Shown here piece by piece: positions 8,717-18,337 of a DNA stretch of 64,000 nt. How positions within the stretch are numbered: the first letter of the stretch is position 1; each line of letters starts with the position of its first letter. The notes under the pieces were generated by a model. The model had not been told where the DNA came from. It did no database searches and was given only the letters and a program-made list of their open reading frames with translations. The stretch is taken from positions 1 through 64,000 of the forward strand of contig NZ_CAJHAZ010000002.1 in NCBI RefSeq assembly GCF_904846525.1, given 5' to 3'. The stretch is from Psychrobacter sp. 1044 (GTDB lineage: Bacteria > Pseudomonadota > Gammaproteobacteria > Pseudomonadales > Moraxellaceae). The translations under genes and the position numbers were made by a program.

Positions 8717-10570
8717 ATGCCAACATCTCCCCAGCCACGCCATGTGCAGTTAGATAAAAAGCCGCCACTCAAAAAAACGGAGCGGCGCGCTTTGCTGTGG
8801 GATATCCTCAAAAAGCTTGCCGTCTTTGCCGCGCCATATAAAGTTTTAATTATTGCCACACTGATACTAACGGTGCTTGGCTCCTTTACAGCGCAAGTTA
8901 ATGCCTTTGTGCTGCGCTATGCCGTTGATACTTTGACCGAAATCGCTACCCTCGCTGAGCCTTGGGAAGCTGGCGTGCGCATGCTGACCATTATCAGTGC
9001 GGTACTCTTAACCAAAGAGATATTATCGATATTCATCTCGTTTGGGCAACGCTTCTTCGGCGAAAAGATTCGTATCAATCTATCACGTGATTTATCGCAA
9101 AAAATCATTGAGCGCATCCTCACCTACCGCATGGCATTTTATACCAGTAGCGAAAACGACAGCGGCAAGTTGCAAACCCGTATCGACTATGGCGTCAGCA
9201 GCTTAACCAGTTTAGTGCAAAACTTCTTTATCGATATGCTACCGCTATTTGCCAGTGCGATCGTCTCACTCATCATTATGTTTTCGACCAATTTTTGGAT
9301 AGGCTTGGTCGGTCTTATTATCATCCCCATTTACTTTTTCATCAGTCAAAAACAAGCGCGGCGTCTACAAGGATTCCGTCGGCAGATGCGTGGCTATCGA
9401 GAAGCCAAAAGTGGCTTGGTTATCTCCTTGATCAACTCCATCAGCGTGGTGAAATCCTTTGTTCGTGAGTCGATAGAAGCAGAAAAGCATTTAACCATTC
9501 AAAAAGACATGACTGACAATCAGCTGCGTATTCGCAGTATTGGTTTTATTTATGATGCGATAAAGACCTTTATTGAGCAAATTGGTGTGGTCGTTATTAT
9601 TCTGCTAACATCCTACTTTGTTTTAAAAGGCGAGATGACCATCGGTATGATTTTATTCCATGTCATGCTATTCCAAAACGTCGCCGCCCCTATTCGTCAA
9701 TTGCATCGTATCTATGATCAGATTAATAACGCCCTGACTTACGCTGAAGGTTTCTTTGATATATTAGAAGATGAAAGCCAAGTTGAAGATATCGCGGGCA
9801 GAAGTAGTAAAAATTTAAAAGGTCATATTGAGCTGAAAAACGTCGATTTCACGTACCCGAATGGCACGCAAGCGCTCAAAGATGTCAGCTTTACTATCAA
9901 GCCCAATCGTATTACTGCGCTGGTGGGTTTAAGTGGTGCTGGCAAGAGTACGATTATCAGCTTATTGGTAAAGTTTTATGCGCCAGATAGCGGCACTATA
10001 TGGCTAGACGGGCATAATTTAGCTGACTGCGATACTCATGAATTGCGTCAAAATATCGGTTTGGTACTACAAAGCAATCATATCTTTTCGGGTACGATTA
10101 GCGAAAATATCCGCTATGGCGATATGAATGCGACTGAGGAAGATATTATCATTGCAGCAAAAAAAGCCTCCATTCATGAGCAAATTATTAATTTAGCAAA
10201 AGGCTATGAGAGTACAGCAAAGTCATTGTCTGGTGGTCAACAGCAGCGTATCGCGCTCGCACGGATGTTTTTAAAAGATCCACCCATTGTGTTTTTGGAT
10301 GAGCCAACCGCTAGCCTCGATGCCATCGCCAGCCAACAAGTGAAGAAAAGTCTAGATCTCATCAAAAAAGATCGTACCGTGATCATGGTCTCGCATAATA
10401 TTGCCCAAATTATCGATGCGGATGACTTGGTCGTGATAGAAGATGGTCGCGTGGTTGAAACCGGTACGCATGAAGGGCTATATGAGAAACACGGCAAGTA
10501 TTTTGAGATATTCAATGCCATGTCGGATAGCTTAAATTTGGATAAAATCAGCCAGACTCTAAAGGGTTAG
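8717..10570 (+). CDS. ABC exporter, fused permease and ATPase
   Basis: A 617-residue type IV ABC half-transporter in the inner membrane. Residues ~35-330 are a six-helix transmembrane domain; the nucleotide-binding domain follows, with Walker A GLSGAGKS at 404-411, Q-loop LVLQSNHIFSG, signature LSGGQ at 504-508, Walker B IVFLDEPTASLD and H-loop IMVSHN. All catalytic motifs are intact. Half-transporters of this type homodimerise and export lipids, drugs or peptides; substrate cannot be told from sequence. There is no strong ribosome site before ATG at 8717. It interrupts the prp locus and has no obvious link to propionate. Confidence 0.9.
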   Translation: MPTSPQPRHVQLDKKPPLKKTERRALLWDILKKLAVFAAPYKVLIIATLILTVLGSFTAQVNAFVLRYAVDTLTEIATLAEPWEAGVRMLTIISAVLLTKEILSIFISFGQRFFGEKIRINLSRDLSQKIIERILTYRMAFYTSSENDSGKLQTRIDYGVSSLTSLVQNFFIDMLPLFASAIVSLIIMFSTNFWIGLVGLIIIPIYFFISQKQARRLQGFRRQMRGYREAKSGLVISLINSISVVKSFVRESIEAEKHLTIQKDMTDNQLRIRSIGFIYDAIKTFIEQIGVVVIILLTSYFVLKGEMTIGMILFHVMLFQNVAAPIRQLHRIYDQINNALTYAEGFFDILEDESQVEDIAGRSSKNLKGHIELKNVDFTYPNGTQALKDVSFTIKPNRITALVGLSGAGKSTIISLLVKFYAPDSGTIWLDGHNLADCDTHELRQNIGLVLQSNHIFSGTISENIRYGDMNATEEDIIIAAKKASIHEQIINLAKGYESTAKSLSGGQQQRIALARMFLKDPPIVFLDEPTASLDAIASQQVKKSLDLIKKDRTVIMVSHNIAQIIDADDLVVIEDGRVVETGTHEGLYEKHGKYFEIFNAMSDSLNLDKISQTLKG

Positions 10571-10641
10571 GAATGGTTAATGTGTGCCTAAATCGTTATA
10601 ATGCCAATCTTTTACCGCCTATTTCCAGAAGCTAGCCCACT

Positions 10642-11268
10642 ATGACTTGTGAATTTTCTATCAAAACCTTTGATGAGCTGACCTCAGTTGATCTGTATCA
10701 TATTTTAAAAGCCCGATCACAAGTGTTTGTGGTTGAGCAAAACTGCGCCTATCAAGATATGGATGAGGTGGACTTTGATTGCCTACATCTGATCGCGCAT
10801 CAAAACGAGGCGTTGGTAGGCTACTGCCGTATCATTCCGCCTGAATTTAATAAGTTAAAATCCAATCTATCGGTCGCTGACCCTACGATTAAGACCAATC
10901 ATACTGCTATGCCTGCCATCGGTAGAGTGCTGGTATTATCAGAGCACAGAGGTGACGGTATAGCGCGGCAGATGATGATTCATGCCATTGCGCACTGCCG
11001 TAAAAAATATGGCAAGAAGCGCCCAATTATACTCTCTGCACAAGCCTACTTACTTAGCTTTTATGAGTCCTTGGGGTTTGTACCTGAAGGCGATCATTAT
11101 CTCGAAGATAACATAGAGCATGTAAAAATGGTTCTATACGTTGCCAAGAAAAACAAAGTACAAAAAGAGCGTACTGAGTCTGCCTCCACAACGAACAAAG
11201 TATTAAGTTTTCTGCTGTTCATCATGGCGGCTTTATTTGTGTTAGGTCTGCTATATTTGATGATTTAA
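10642..11268 (+). CDS. ElaA-like GNAT acetyltransferase with C-terminal membrane anchor
   Basis: Residues 1-~155 are an ElaA-type acetyltransferase: LKARSQVFVVEQNCAYQDMD near the start is the ElaA hallmark, and IGRVLVLSEHRGDGIARQMM contains the acetyl-CoA loop (R/Q-x-x-G-x-G/A variant). E. coli ElaA is about 153 residues; this protein has 208, because a charged linker (KKNKVQKERTES) is followed by a hydrophobic segment at about 184-206 that looks like a single C-terminal transmembrane helix. That would tether the enzyme to the membrane with the catalytic domain in the cytoplasm. The substrate is unknown. Confidence 0.82.
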   Translation: MTCEFSIKTFDELTSVDLYHILKARSQVFVVEQNCAYQDMDEVDFDCLHLIAHQNEALVGYCRIIPPEFNKLKSNLSVADPTIKTNHTAMPAIGRVLVLSEHRGDGIARQMMIHAIAHCRKKYGKKRPIILSAQAYLLSFYESLGFVPEGDHYLEDNIEHVKMVLYVAKKNKVQKERTESASTTNKVLSFLLFIMAALFVLGLLYLMI

Positions 11269-11412
11269 GCGCGCCGCAAGGTTTTAATTTTTAACATAAT
11301 TCAGTTTGGTTGTTTCATATTGAGTATGCTACTTTTAAATGATGGCTAATTTAAAAAGATGACCGATATAATGGGTCAAGGAAGTAGCACACTCAAGGAA
11401 GAGGAGACAACC

Positions 11413-12957
11413 ATGTCAAATGATAATTCAGATACAACAAATTCAAATAAAAATGATGCAACGGTAGAAAGCAATGTCCGTCCAGAATATGACATTGAGA
11501 TTCAAAAAATTGCTGATTATGTGCTTAATTATTCGATAGATAACGACTCCCCCAATAGCGCAGATGCTTGGAATACTGCGCGTCATTGCTTGATGGATAC
11601 GCTTGGCTGCGGTCTGCTTGCGCTACGTTTCCCTGAATGTACTAAGCATCTGGGTCCTGATTGTGCCGATCAGCTCACACCTAATGGCGCGCGCGTTCCG
11701 GGTACAGCCCACAGACTAGATCCTATCAAAGCTGCCTTTGATATCGGCTGTATGGTGCGCTGGCTAGATTATAATGACACGTGGCTGGCTGCTGAATGGG
11801 GACACCCTTCGGACAATTTAGGCGGTATCCTAGCAGTCGCCGATTATATCAGCCAACAAAATGTCAGTCGCAATCATCCGCCATTAACCATGCGTGAGGT
11901 GCTTGAGGCTATGATTATGGCGCATGAGATTCAGGGGGTAATTGCACTCGAAAACTCATTCAACCGTGTGGGTCTTGATCATGTGTTTTTAGTTAAATTG
12001 GCCTCTACCGCTGTGGTCGCCAAGCTCTACAAATTGCCACGTGAGCGTATCATGGCTGCCATCTCGCAGGCGATCGTCGATGGTCAGGCGTTGCGTACCT
12101 ATCGTCATGCACCCAATGCCGGTAGCCGTAAATCTTGGGCGGCAGGCGACGCTACCAGTCGTGCGGTACGCTTGGTTGACATTACTCGTCGCGGTGAAAT
12201 GGGTATCCCTGGGGCACTCTCTGCACCGCAATGGGGGTTTTATGATGTAGTGTTTAGCCATACCAATAAAGACTTAGCCCTGAAACCTGCAAACGAGCGC
12301 CGTTTTACTTTCCAGCGTGAGTTTGGCAGTTACGTGATGGAAAACATCTTATTTAAGTTAAGCTTTCCTGCCGAGTTTCATGCGCAGACTGCTTGTGAGG
12401 CTGCTGTGATTTTACATCCACGTATTGACGATAGAATCGATGATATTGAAAAAATTGTCCTGACCACTCATGAATCTGCGATTAGAATTATCTCTAAAGA
12501 AGGCACATTGGCCAACCCTGCGGATCGCGATCATTGTTTGCAATATATGGTCGCGGTGCCTCTGCTCACTGGCGATTTAATGGCAGAAAACTATGAAGAC
12601 GATTATCATGCACAGCACCATGTTTTGATCGATGGTCTACGCCGCAAAATGATCGTAGAAGAAGATGCGGGTTATTCAAAAGATTACCATGACCCAAGCA
12701 AGCGCTCGATTGCCAATGCCATTCAGATATTTTTTAAAGATGGTAGCAGTACCGACAAGGTTGTGGTCGAATACCCTATCGGACATAAGCGCCGCCGTAC
12801 TGAGGGCTTGCCAATATTAGAAGCCAAATTTCGTGCCAGTTTAGCAACGCGATTTATCGACAGTCGCTGTCAGGATATTTTTGCGCTTTGTAGCGATCAA
12901 AAACGCTTAGAGCACACACCTGTACATGAGTTTATGGACTTGTTTATGGCGAATTAA
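11413..12957 (+). CDS. prpD: 2-methylcitrate dehydratase PrpD
   Basis: MmgE/PrpD-family, iron-independent dehydratase that converts 2-methylcitrate to 2-methyl-cis-aconitate. The 514-residue protein has the family blocks MDTLGCGLLALRFPEC, FDIGCMVRWLDYNDTWLAAEWGHPSDNLGG and SWAAGDATSRAVRL. It exceeds E. coli PrpD (483) by an N-terminal Asn/Ser/Asp-rich stretch of about 30 residues. ATG at 11413 is chosen for the strong AGGAAGAGGAG site; an in-frame ATG at 11359 lacks one. It duplicates the AcnD-PrpF step and closes the locus; a strong terminator follows. Confidence 0.93.
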   Translation: MSNDNSDTTNSNKNDATVESNVRPEYDIEIQKIADYVLNYSIDNDSPNSADAWNTARHCLMDTLGCGLLALRFPECTKHLGPDCADQLTPNGARVPGTAHRLDPIKAAFDIGCMVRWLDYNDTWLAAEWGHPSDNLGGILAVADYISQQNVSRNHPPLTMREVLEAMIMAHEIQGVIALENSFNRVGLDHVFLVKLASTAVVAKLYKLPRERIMAAISQAIVDGQALRTYRHAPNAGSRKSWAAGDATSRAVRLVDITRRGEMGIPGALSAPQWGFYDVVFSHTNKDLALKPANERRFTFQREFGSYVMENILFKLSFPAEFHAQTACEAAVILHPRIDDRIDDIEKIVLTTHESAIRIISKEGTLANPADRDHCLQYMVAVPLLTGDLMAENYEDDYHAQHHVLIDGLRRKMIVEEDAGYSKDYHDPSKRSIANAIQIFFKDGSSTDKVVVEYPIGHKRRRTEGLPILEAKFRASLATRFIDSRCQDIFALCSDQKRLEHTPVHEFMDLFMAN

Positions 12958-12998
12958 GCATGTGCCTATCTAAAAACAACCCTTATCTTATCAATAAC

Positions 12999-13040
12999 AT
13001 AGGGCGTGTTCTCATATTAAGGACACGCCCTATTTTTATC
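12999..13040 (+). terminator. Strong rho-independent terminator after prpD
   Basis: A perfect 11-base stem, ATAGGGCGTGT (12999-13009) with ACACGCCCTAT (13023-13033), 13-base loop, then TTTTATC. It lies 42 bases after prpD and 39 bases beyond the stop of the convergent SDR gene, so it may act for both strands, although the A-tract needed for the minus strand is poor. Confidence 0.9.
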
Positions 13041-13078
13041 TCTTGAATTGGCTTTGTGAACGTTTCAATCATTTAGAG

Positions 13079-13870
13079 CTACCAAGGTATGGATTCCCCT
13101 GCCCAGTCAACAAAGATTCCTGATTGCAACGCTGTCATACGGTTAAGCACTTCTAATAAGCATTCCGCACTGTAGGCTGGCGAGAACAACTGACCTTCGG
13201 CCACATTACCTTGAAAAGGGGCTGATAGTTGCGTATTTACCGTTCCTGGTTGCATGACAACTACGCACACGTCTTTAAGCGAGCGACTCCATTCAATACT
13301 CAGGTTTTTCATGCCCATATTGAGTGCCGCTTTACTCATACGATAGCTATACCAGCCGCCCAGCTGATTGTCACTGATACTGCCAACACGTGCAGATATC
13401 GTCGCAAAGATTGCGGGCTTGTCATTACTACGCGCAGATTTGGCTAATAGTGGTCTAAAATGCTTGGCAATGAGTAAGCTGGCTAAGGCATTCACTTGCA
13501 TGTTTTGTAAAAAGAAATCAGTCTCAACCTGACGCAGCGCTTTTTCTGGCTGCTGCGTCGCCGTATGTAATAACCCTGCACAATTGATAATCCAATCAAT
13601 ATGAGTGGTTTGCTGCTGAATAACCTCGGCTGCTTGTTGGATACTCTGTTCGTCGCAGAGGTTCATGGATATCCAATGCAGATTGTCAGCCCCAAAATCA
13701 GGTACATTGTGATGATAAGTTGCAAAAACATGAATACCCTGTTTTCCACCATTATCGGTATTCGCATTCTCATCCTTATTGTCACTGGCAGTACCATTTA
13801 ATAAGTGTTCAATCATCGCTCTACCAATGCCGCCTGTACCGCCAACGATTAGATATGTTCTGTTATTCAT
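13079..13870 (-). CDS. Short-chain dehydrogenase/reductase (SDR)
   Basis: A 263-residue classical SDR oxidoreductase. The NAD(P)-binding motif GGTGGIGRA is at 10-18, the structural NCAG at 96-99, catalytic Ser159 and the Y-x-x-x-K pair Tyr176/Lys180. A low-complexity Asn/Asp/Lys insert at about 28-43 lengthens the first loop. The domain layout resembles the C-factor (CsgA)-like SDR subgroup; substrate unknown. ATG at 13870 is preceded by AAGGA. It is monocistronic, convergent with prpD and divergent from the next gene. Confidence 0.9.
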   Translation of the reverse strand: MNNRTYLIVGGTGGIGRAMIEHLLNGTASDNKDENANTDNGGKQGIHVFATYHHNVPDFGADNLHWISMNLCDEQSIQQAAEVIQQQTTHIDWIINCAGLLHTATQQPEKALRQVETDFFLQNMQVNALASLLIAKHFRPLLAKSARSNDKPAIFATISARVGSISDNQLGGWYSYRMSKAALNMGMKNLSIEWSRSLKDVCVVVMQPGTVNTQLSAPFQGNVAEGQLFSPAYSAECLLEVLNRMTALQSGIFVDWAGESIPW

Positions 13871-14110
13871 GATGATTCCTTTTTTGGATTCTCTTTAACC
13901 GCGTTTTTTTACCCTCTGTTTTTTCACACTATTGTTATTATCATTGTGTTCATTATTCATTTTGGCTGATTTTTATTGTCTTTACTATGATAAAAATGCT
14001 TAATAAATGTTCATTTTTTAACATTTGGCGAAGGCGTGTCCTCATATATACGCTACAATAATCAAGAATTATCTCCTACATAAACGCCTTTATATGGATG
14101 TTATCGTATT

Positions 14111-15475
14111 ATGCTATCACCCCAAGATCAATTGACTGAGTTGGTACGCACGCTTGAGACGCAGCAACATGTCTTTGCCACTGACCCGCTACTTATCACG
14201 GAAAAACTACAAGGTGAGGATGGCAAACCCATTCAAAAATTGCACCGCCGAGCTTCACGTATCGATAGTAACGGTGCGCTGGCACGAGTATTGGGCAAAA
14301 TTGACGGGCGTATTAAAGGCATCATGGTGGTCATGAGCGTGGTGTGGTGTATCTCGGGATTTTTGGGCTTATTCACCTTACTACAGACCAATGTGGTGAA
14401 TTTCTTTTATGTATTGGTTTGTTTACTGGGTTTTCATACCATTATGCTGTTAGGCTGGCTGGTGATGAGCCTGATTAATCAAGGCAAGCAGTCTTCGAAT
14501 TGGTTTGCCAATTTTGTCAGTCCCAGTTATCTGATACGTGGCAAGGATGATGTTACCAAGGCGGCAGTCGACTTGTACGAGCGCCAATTACAGCATAGCG
14601 GGATGCGCTGGTATTTGGGGAGATTTAGTCATCAGTTATGGCTGGCAACGTTGACAGGCATGCTGCTGGCGATTATTTTCCTGTTGATTGTGCGTCAGTA
14701 TAGCTTTAGCTGGGAGTCGACTTTACTATCCGATCAAGCGCTAATTACCTTGACACAGGTACTTGGCTGGTTACCAAGTATGGTGGGATTCGATGTGCCA
14801 GATAGCAACGCTATTGTACAGAGTCGCTTGGTGACTGATGCGATGCCATTGACTGTTGCGCGGCAATGGGCAGGCTTATTGGTTGGTAGTTTGCTGATGT
14901 ACGGTATTGTACCAAGAGCGATTGCTTGGGCGTTTTGTGCATTGATGTTCCGTCGTAAAAAGATGCGGTTGGACATCAAGCAGCTCTATTATCAAAAGAT
15001 TTTAAGCTTTTGGCAACGTCAGGTGGTAGATGCTGATGACTTTAATGAAGTGCCCGCTCCTATTGCGCCAAAAGCAGCTGTCAGCGCTGGCAAGAAGCTG
15101 GTTGCTTTGCTTGAGTATCCAGCAGAGCAGGATAACTGGTGGGTTGCAGGTCTGGATGCCAATATTAATAATAGCGATATTGAAAATTTTGGCATTATTG
15201 ATGATCGTGATGACATGGCACGTTTGAAGAGCTATTTAGACAATCATCCAGTGCAGGTCTTACTTGGTATTCATCATAAGGCCTTACCTGACCGTGGCAC
15301 ATTGCGTAAACTTGATCAAATCGCCCGCCATGCAAAAGATGGGCTCATTGTGCAGCTGCTGAGTGATTCAAGCGCTTTAGACTTAACCAAGCAGGTTGCA
15401 GACCATCAAGATGTTCGTTATCAGCAGTGGCAAACCGCACTCTCTGCCCGCAACATTGGTCTAGTGAATACTTGA
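14111..15475 (+). CDS. DUF2868 membrane protein
   Basis: A 454-residue integral membrane protein with four predicted helices at about 70-91, 97-122, 176-194 and 253-280 and a soluble C-terminal domain of about 170 residues. The N-terminal layout and the immediate neighbour, a DUF3482 GTPase, match the DUF2868-DUF3482 pair seen in many gammaproteobacteria, so the two probably work together at the inner membrane. The biological role of the pair is not established. The two genes are 130 bases apart on the same strand. Confidence 0.78.
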   Translation: MLSPQDQLTELVRTLETQQHVFATDPLLITEKLQGEDGKPIQKLHRRASRIDSNGALARVLGKIDGRIKGIMVVMSVVWCISGFLGLFTLLQTNVVNFFYVLVCLLGFHTIMLLGWLVMSLINQGKQSSNWFANFVSPSYLIRGKDDVTKAAVDLYERQLQHSGMRWYLGRFSHQLWLATLTGMLLAIIFLLIVRQYSFSWESTLLSDQALITLTQVLGWLPSMVGFDVPDSNAIVQSRLVTDAMPLTVARQWAGLLVGSLLMYGIVPRAIAWAFCALMFRRKKMRLDIKQLYYQKILSFWQRQVVDADDFNEVPAPIAPKAAVSAGKKLVALLEYPAEQDNWWVAGLDANINNSDIENFGIIDDRDDMARLKSYLDNHPVQVLLGIHHKALPDRGTLRKLDQIARHAKDGLIVQLLSDSSALDLTKQVADHQDVRYQQWQTALSARNIGLVNT

Positions 15476-15605
15476 TTGACTAGCCAAAATGGGATTATCA
15501 GTTACTTAAGACAAATGGTTAGTATTAATACCTAAATAGCACACAATTTGTTCTACAATAAAAGCCACTGTATGTTTTGGTCATTAATAAATATAAGACG
15601 ATATT

Positions 15606-17240
15606 ATGAATAATGATAATAAAAAAGAGAACTATGAACACAATAAGCCTGCTGGTCTCTTTGCAGATAAGGCTTATGAGGCAACCCCTAATACCGCAAA
15701 CAGCACTTTAAAATCAGCTGTAACTGAGTCAGTGGAAACTCAAGACAATCAACCTTTATCAACTGAACCATTAACAACAACGACAAGTATGACAAGGAAA
15801 ACCATCGCCAGTGGTGAACCGCTAAAATTGGCCGTCGTTGGTCATACCAATACGGGCAAGACATCCATACTACGTACACTATTGCGTGACGTCTATTTTG
15901 GTGAAGTCAAAAACGAAGCCGCAACTACCCGTCATGTAGAGCAAGCCAAATTAACAGACAGCCAAATGGGCGAAGTGTTGGTGGTATTGTATGACACACC
16001 GGGTTTAGAAGATGCGTCAGGATTGATGGATTGGTTAGAGGACAATACGGCCAGCCGCCGTGATGGTATTGAGCGCCTGCAGCAGTTTTTGGCAGCAGAT
16101 ATTGCCCAAGGTGGTGATGCGCTAAATAGCAATGAGGACTATAGCCAAGAAGCCAAAGTTATCCGTCAGCTGTTGGCAAGTGATATGGCTATTTATGTCG
16201 TCGATGCACGTGAGCCGGTACTCGGTAAATATAAAGACGAGTTAGCTATTCTATCTTGGGCAGCGATTCCTGTTATGCCGGTATTTAATTTCACTGACGC
16301 TCAGGATGCCAATATCGACGAGTGGCAGACCATGCTAGCGCGTCGTAATTTGCATATTTCTACACGCTTTGACTCCGTGGCTTTTGAATTTAACGATGAG
16401 ATGCGTCTATGGCAAAATCTTGCGACTATGCTCACTCACTCTGAGATGCTTGAGCAGTTGATGGCACGTCGTACTGAAGACTGGGCACAGCTTTATGACG
16501 AGGCCAACATTATCATTGCTGATTTTTTAATCAATGTTGCTGCTTTTGTTCGTGAGATTAGTGAAGATGACGACCCAATGCCAGTATTACAGCAAATGCA
16601 AGAGGCAGTGAGACAAAGTGAACGGGCTATGCAGAACAACTTGCTCAATTTATATAAGTTTTATGACAATGACGTAGCGGCAACGCCACTTGAGCTAAAA
16701 GCCTATCAACAAGATCCGTTTGACCCTGAGCTGCTAAAAAGTTACGGTATTCGCACCACTTCTGGCGCGGCAGCTGGCGCGTTATTGGGTCTTGGCATCG
16801 ATGCTGCAGCACTTGGCACTACTTTAGGATTAGGTGCTGCCATTGGCGGTATCGCAGGTGGGCTGTTATCTAATACAAGTAGTATTGCCGATAGAATCAC
16901 TGGGGTAAAACGTTTGTATATCGACCCTGCTACCCTAACCTTGCTGGCCACTCGAGCCATAGATTTATTGACAGCATTGCGCCATCGTGGTCATGCAGCA
17001 ACTGATGCCACGCAATTGCTGTATAAAGGTGAGAAATCCAGTATTGAACAGTCGTTAGATGACGAAAGCACCACTGTCACACCATGGCCGACACATAAAT
17101 TGCCAAGTGAGCTAAAAAAAGCTCGTGGCAAACCGCAATGGTCATCGCTCAGTAGTGGTAAATCTGAACAAGCTCAATTATTACGCGCAGATATGGCATG
17201 GTCGCTGGCAAGTAAGCTACAGTCTTATAAACCTGAGTAA
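15606..17240 (+). CDS. DUF3482-family GTPase
   Basis: A 544-residue protein with an Era/TrmE-like GTPase domain: G1 GHTNTGKTS at 79-87, G3 DTPG at 129-132 and a probable G4 variant N-F-T-D in VMPVFNFTDAQD. A Gly/Ala-rich hydrophobic hairpin at about 386-424 (GAAAGALLGLG...GGIAGGLLS) could insert in or bind a membrane. Residues 1-~68 are a disordered Asn/Thr-rich leader. Paired with the DUF2868 protein upstream, which probably provides a membrane partner. It ends 38 bases from the convergent ArsA-like gene. Confidence 0.85.
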   Translation: MNNDNKKENYEHNKPAGLFADKAYEATPNTANSTLKSAVTESVETQDNQPLSTEPLTTTTSMTRKTIASGEPLKLAVVGHTNTGKTSILRTLLRDVYFGEVKNEAATTRHVEQAKLTDSQMGEVLVVLYDTPGLEDASGLMDWLEDNTASRRDGIERLQQFLAADIAQGGDALNSNEDYSQEAKVIRQLLASDMAIYVVDAREPVLGKYKDELAILSWAAIPVMPVFNFTDAQDANIDEWQTMLARRNLHISTRFDSVAFEFNDEMRLWQNLATMLTHSEMLEQLMARRTEDWAQLYDEANIIIADFLINVAAFVREISEDDDPMPVLQQMQEAVRQSERAMQNNLLNLYKFYDNDVAATPLELKAYQQDPFDPELLKSYGIRTTSGAAAGALLGLGIDAAALGTTLGLGAAIGGIAGGLLSNTSSIADRITGVKRLYIDPATLTLLATRAIDLLTALRHRGHAATDATQLLYKGEKSSIEQSLDDESTTVTPWPTHKLPSELKKARGKPQWSSLSSGKSEQAQLLRADMAWSLASKLQSYKPE

Positions 17241-17278
17241 TGATCGTCAAGTTTGATTAAAGTTGTAGATGTGATTGC

Positions 17279-18304
17279 TTAATGAGATGGGTATAATAAT
17301 GCACTTAAGGCAAAAGTACCGAGTACATCCGTTTGTTGCAGATATATTGGGTATAGCGGATACTTGGGAAAGCTTTGCTCAATATCTTGCATTAATTGTT
17401 GCTGGCGCGCAGCTCGATGACGCCAAAACGCATCAGACTGGGTCGGTGCTATCAACTGATTGATAACGATGGCGGCTGGCATAAGTTTACTGTCTTCTAA
17501 CTGCTCTATCGCCCGCTTGGTTTCAGCCAATGGCAAGACGTCAGCCGTCATCACTAATACAATGGCGGTTTGTGTACGGTCATGAAGCAGCAACCCTGCA
17601 TGACGAAACAGCTGTTTGCGTTTTTCGAGTACGGATACTGCCTGCTCCCAACGGTCGGATTTTTTTTCGGTAAATGGATTGGCTAAATCATTGTCATTTT
17701 TTTGCTGGATTTTTTGTTCATGACTGCCCAAATGATTTGCCACTGAGCGCAGTTTTGCCTGCCGCCGCTGCTGAGCGAGCAATCCATCCGTCCATGCCCC
17801 CATCATCTCAGGCAGGACTAATAAACGCAGTGTATGTCCCGTCGGTGCGGTATCAAAAATAATATGCTCATAGCCGGCATCTGCTGCTGCAACCAAGTGC
17901 TGGCACATAGATTCGAGCATCGCGGCTTCTTGTGCACCAGGCGCTGATTTTGATAGCCGTAGATGCTCGCGAATTTTTGGCATCATATCTGGATTGGCAT
18001 AAGAGGTAATGGTGCGTTCAACTTGGGCAAAATGCTCATCAACAATGATATCAGGGTTTATTTCAATAGCATCTAGATAAGGAGTTACGACTGTTTTTTG
18101 ATTTTTGAGCGGGACGTTTAACACATCGCCCAAGCTGTGTGCTGGGTCGGTCGAGACAATCAGTGTCTTTTTGCCTTGATTGGCATAATAGCTGGCAAGT
18201 GCGGCGGCAGTGGTGGTTTTACCGACACCGCCCTTGCCACCGATAAATATAATCGGCTGCTTTGCCAGTTGCTCTACCAATGCGGGTAAAGGGTGTAATG
18301 CCAT
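17279..18304 (-). CDS. ArsA/GET3-family ATPase
   Basis: A 341-residue single-domain P-loop ATPase. The deviant Walker A GGKGGVGKTT lies at 22-31, followed by switch I TDPAHSLGDV and, later, switch II DTAPTGHTLRLL. These are hallmarks of the ArsA/Get3 family, which either powers arsenite export or targets tail-anchored membrane proteins. No ars genes are nearby, so a metal-resistance role is not supported. Its upstream partner is a small Cys-ending protein 33 bases away on the same strand. A Cys-x-x-Cys zinc motif as in Get3 is not evident. Confidence 0.88.
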   Translation of the reverse strand: MALHPLPALVEQLAKQPIIFIGGKGGVGKTTTAAALASYYANQGKKTLIVSTDPAHSLGDVLNVPLKNQKTVVTPYLDAIEINPDIIVDEHFAQVERTITSYANPDMMPKIREHLRLSKSAPGAQEAAMLESMCQHLVAAADAGYEHIIFDTAPTGHTLRLLVLPEMMGAWTDGLLAQQRRQAKLRSVANHLGSHEQKIQQKNDNDLANPFTEKKSDRWEQAVSVLEKRKQLFRHAGLLLHDRTQTAIVLVMTADVLPLAETKRAIEQLEDSKLMPAAIVINQLIAPTQSDAFWRHRAARQQQLMQDIEQSFPKYPLYPIYLQQTDVLGTFALSALLYPSH

Positions 18305-18337
18305 ACTTGTATCTCATTTTGATGAATTCAAAGGAAA

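Noticed and set aside
17275..17463. Small plus-strand gene between the DUF3482 and ArsA genes
   Set aside because: Lies wholly within the 3' end of the convergent ArsA-like gene, with no ribosome site.
17279..18304. Arsenic resistance operon
   Set aside because: No arsR, arsB, arsC or arsD is present; ATPase family membership alone does not support it.
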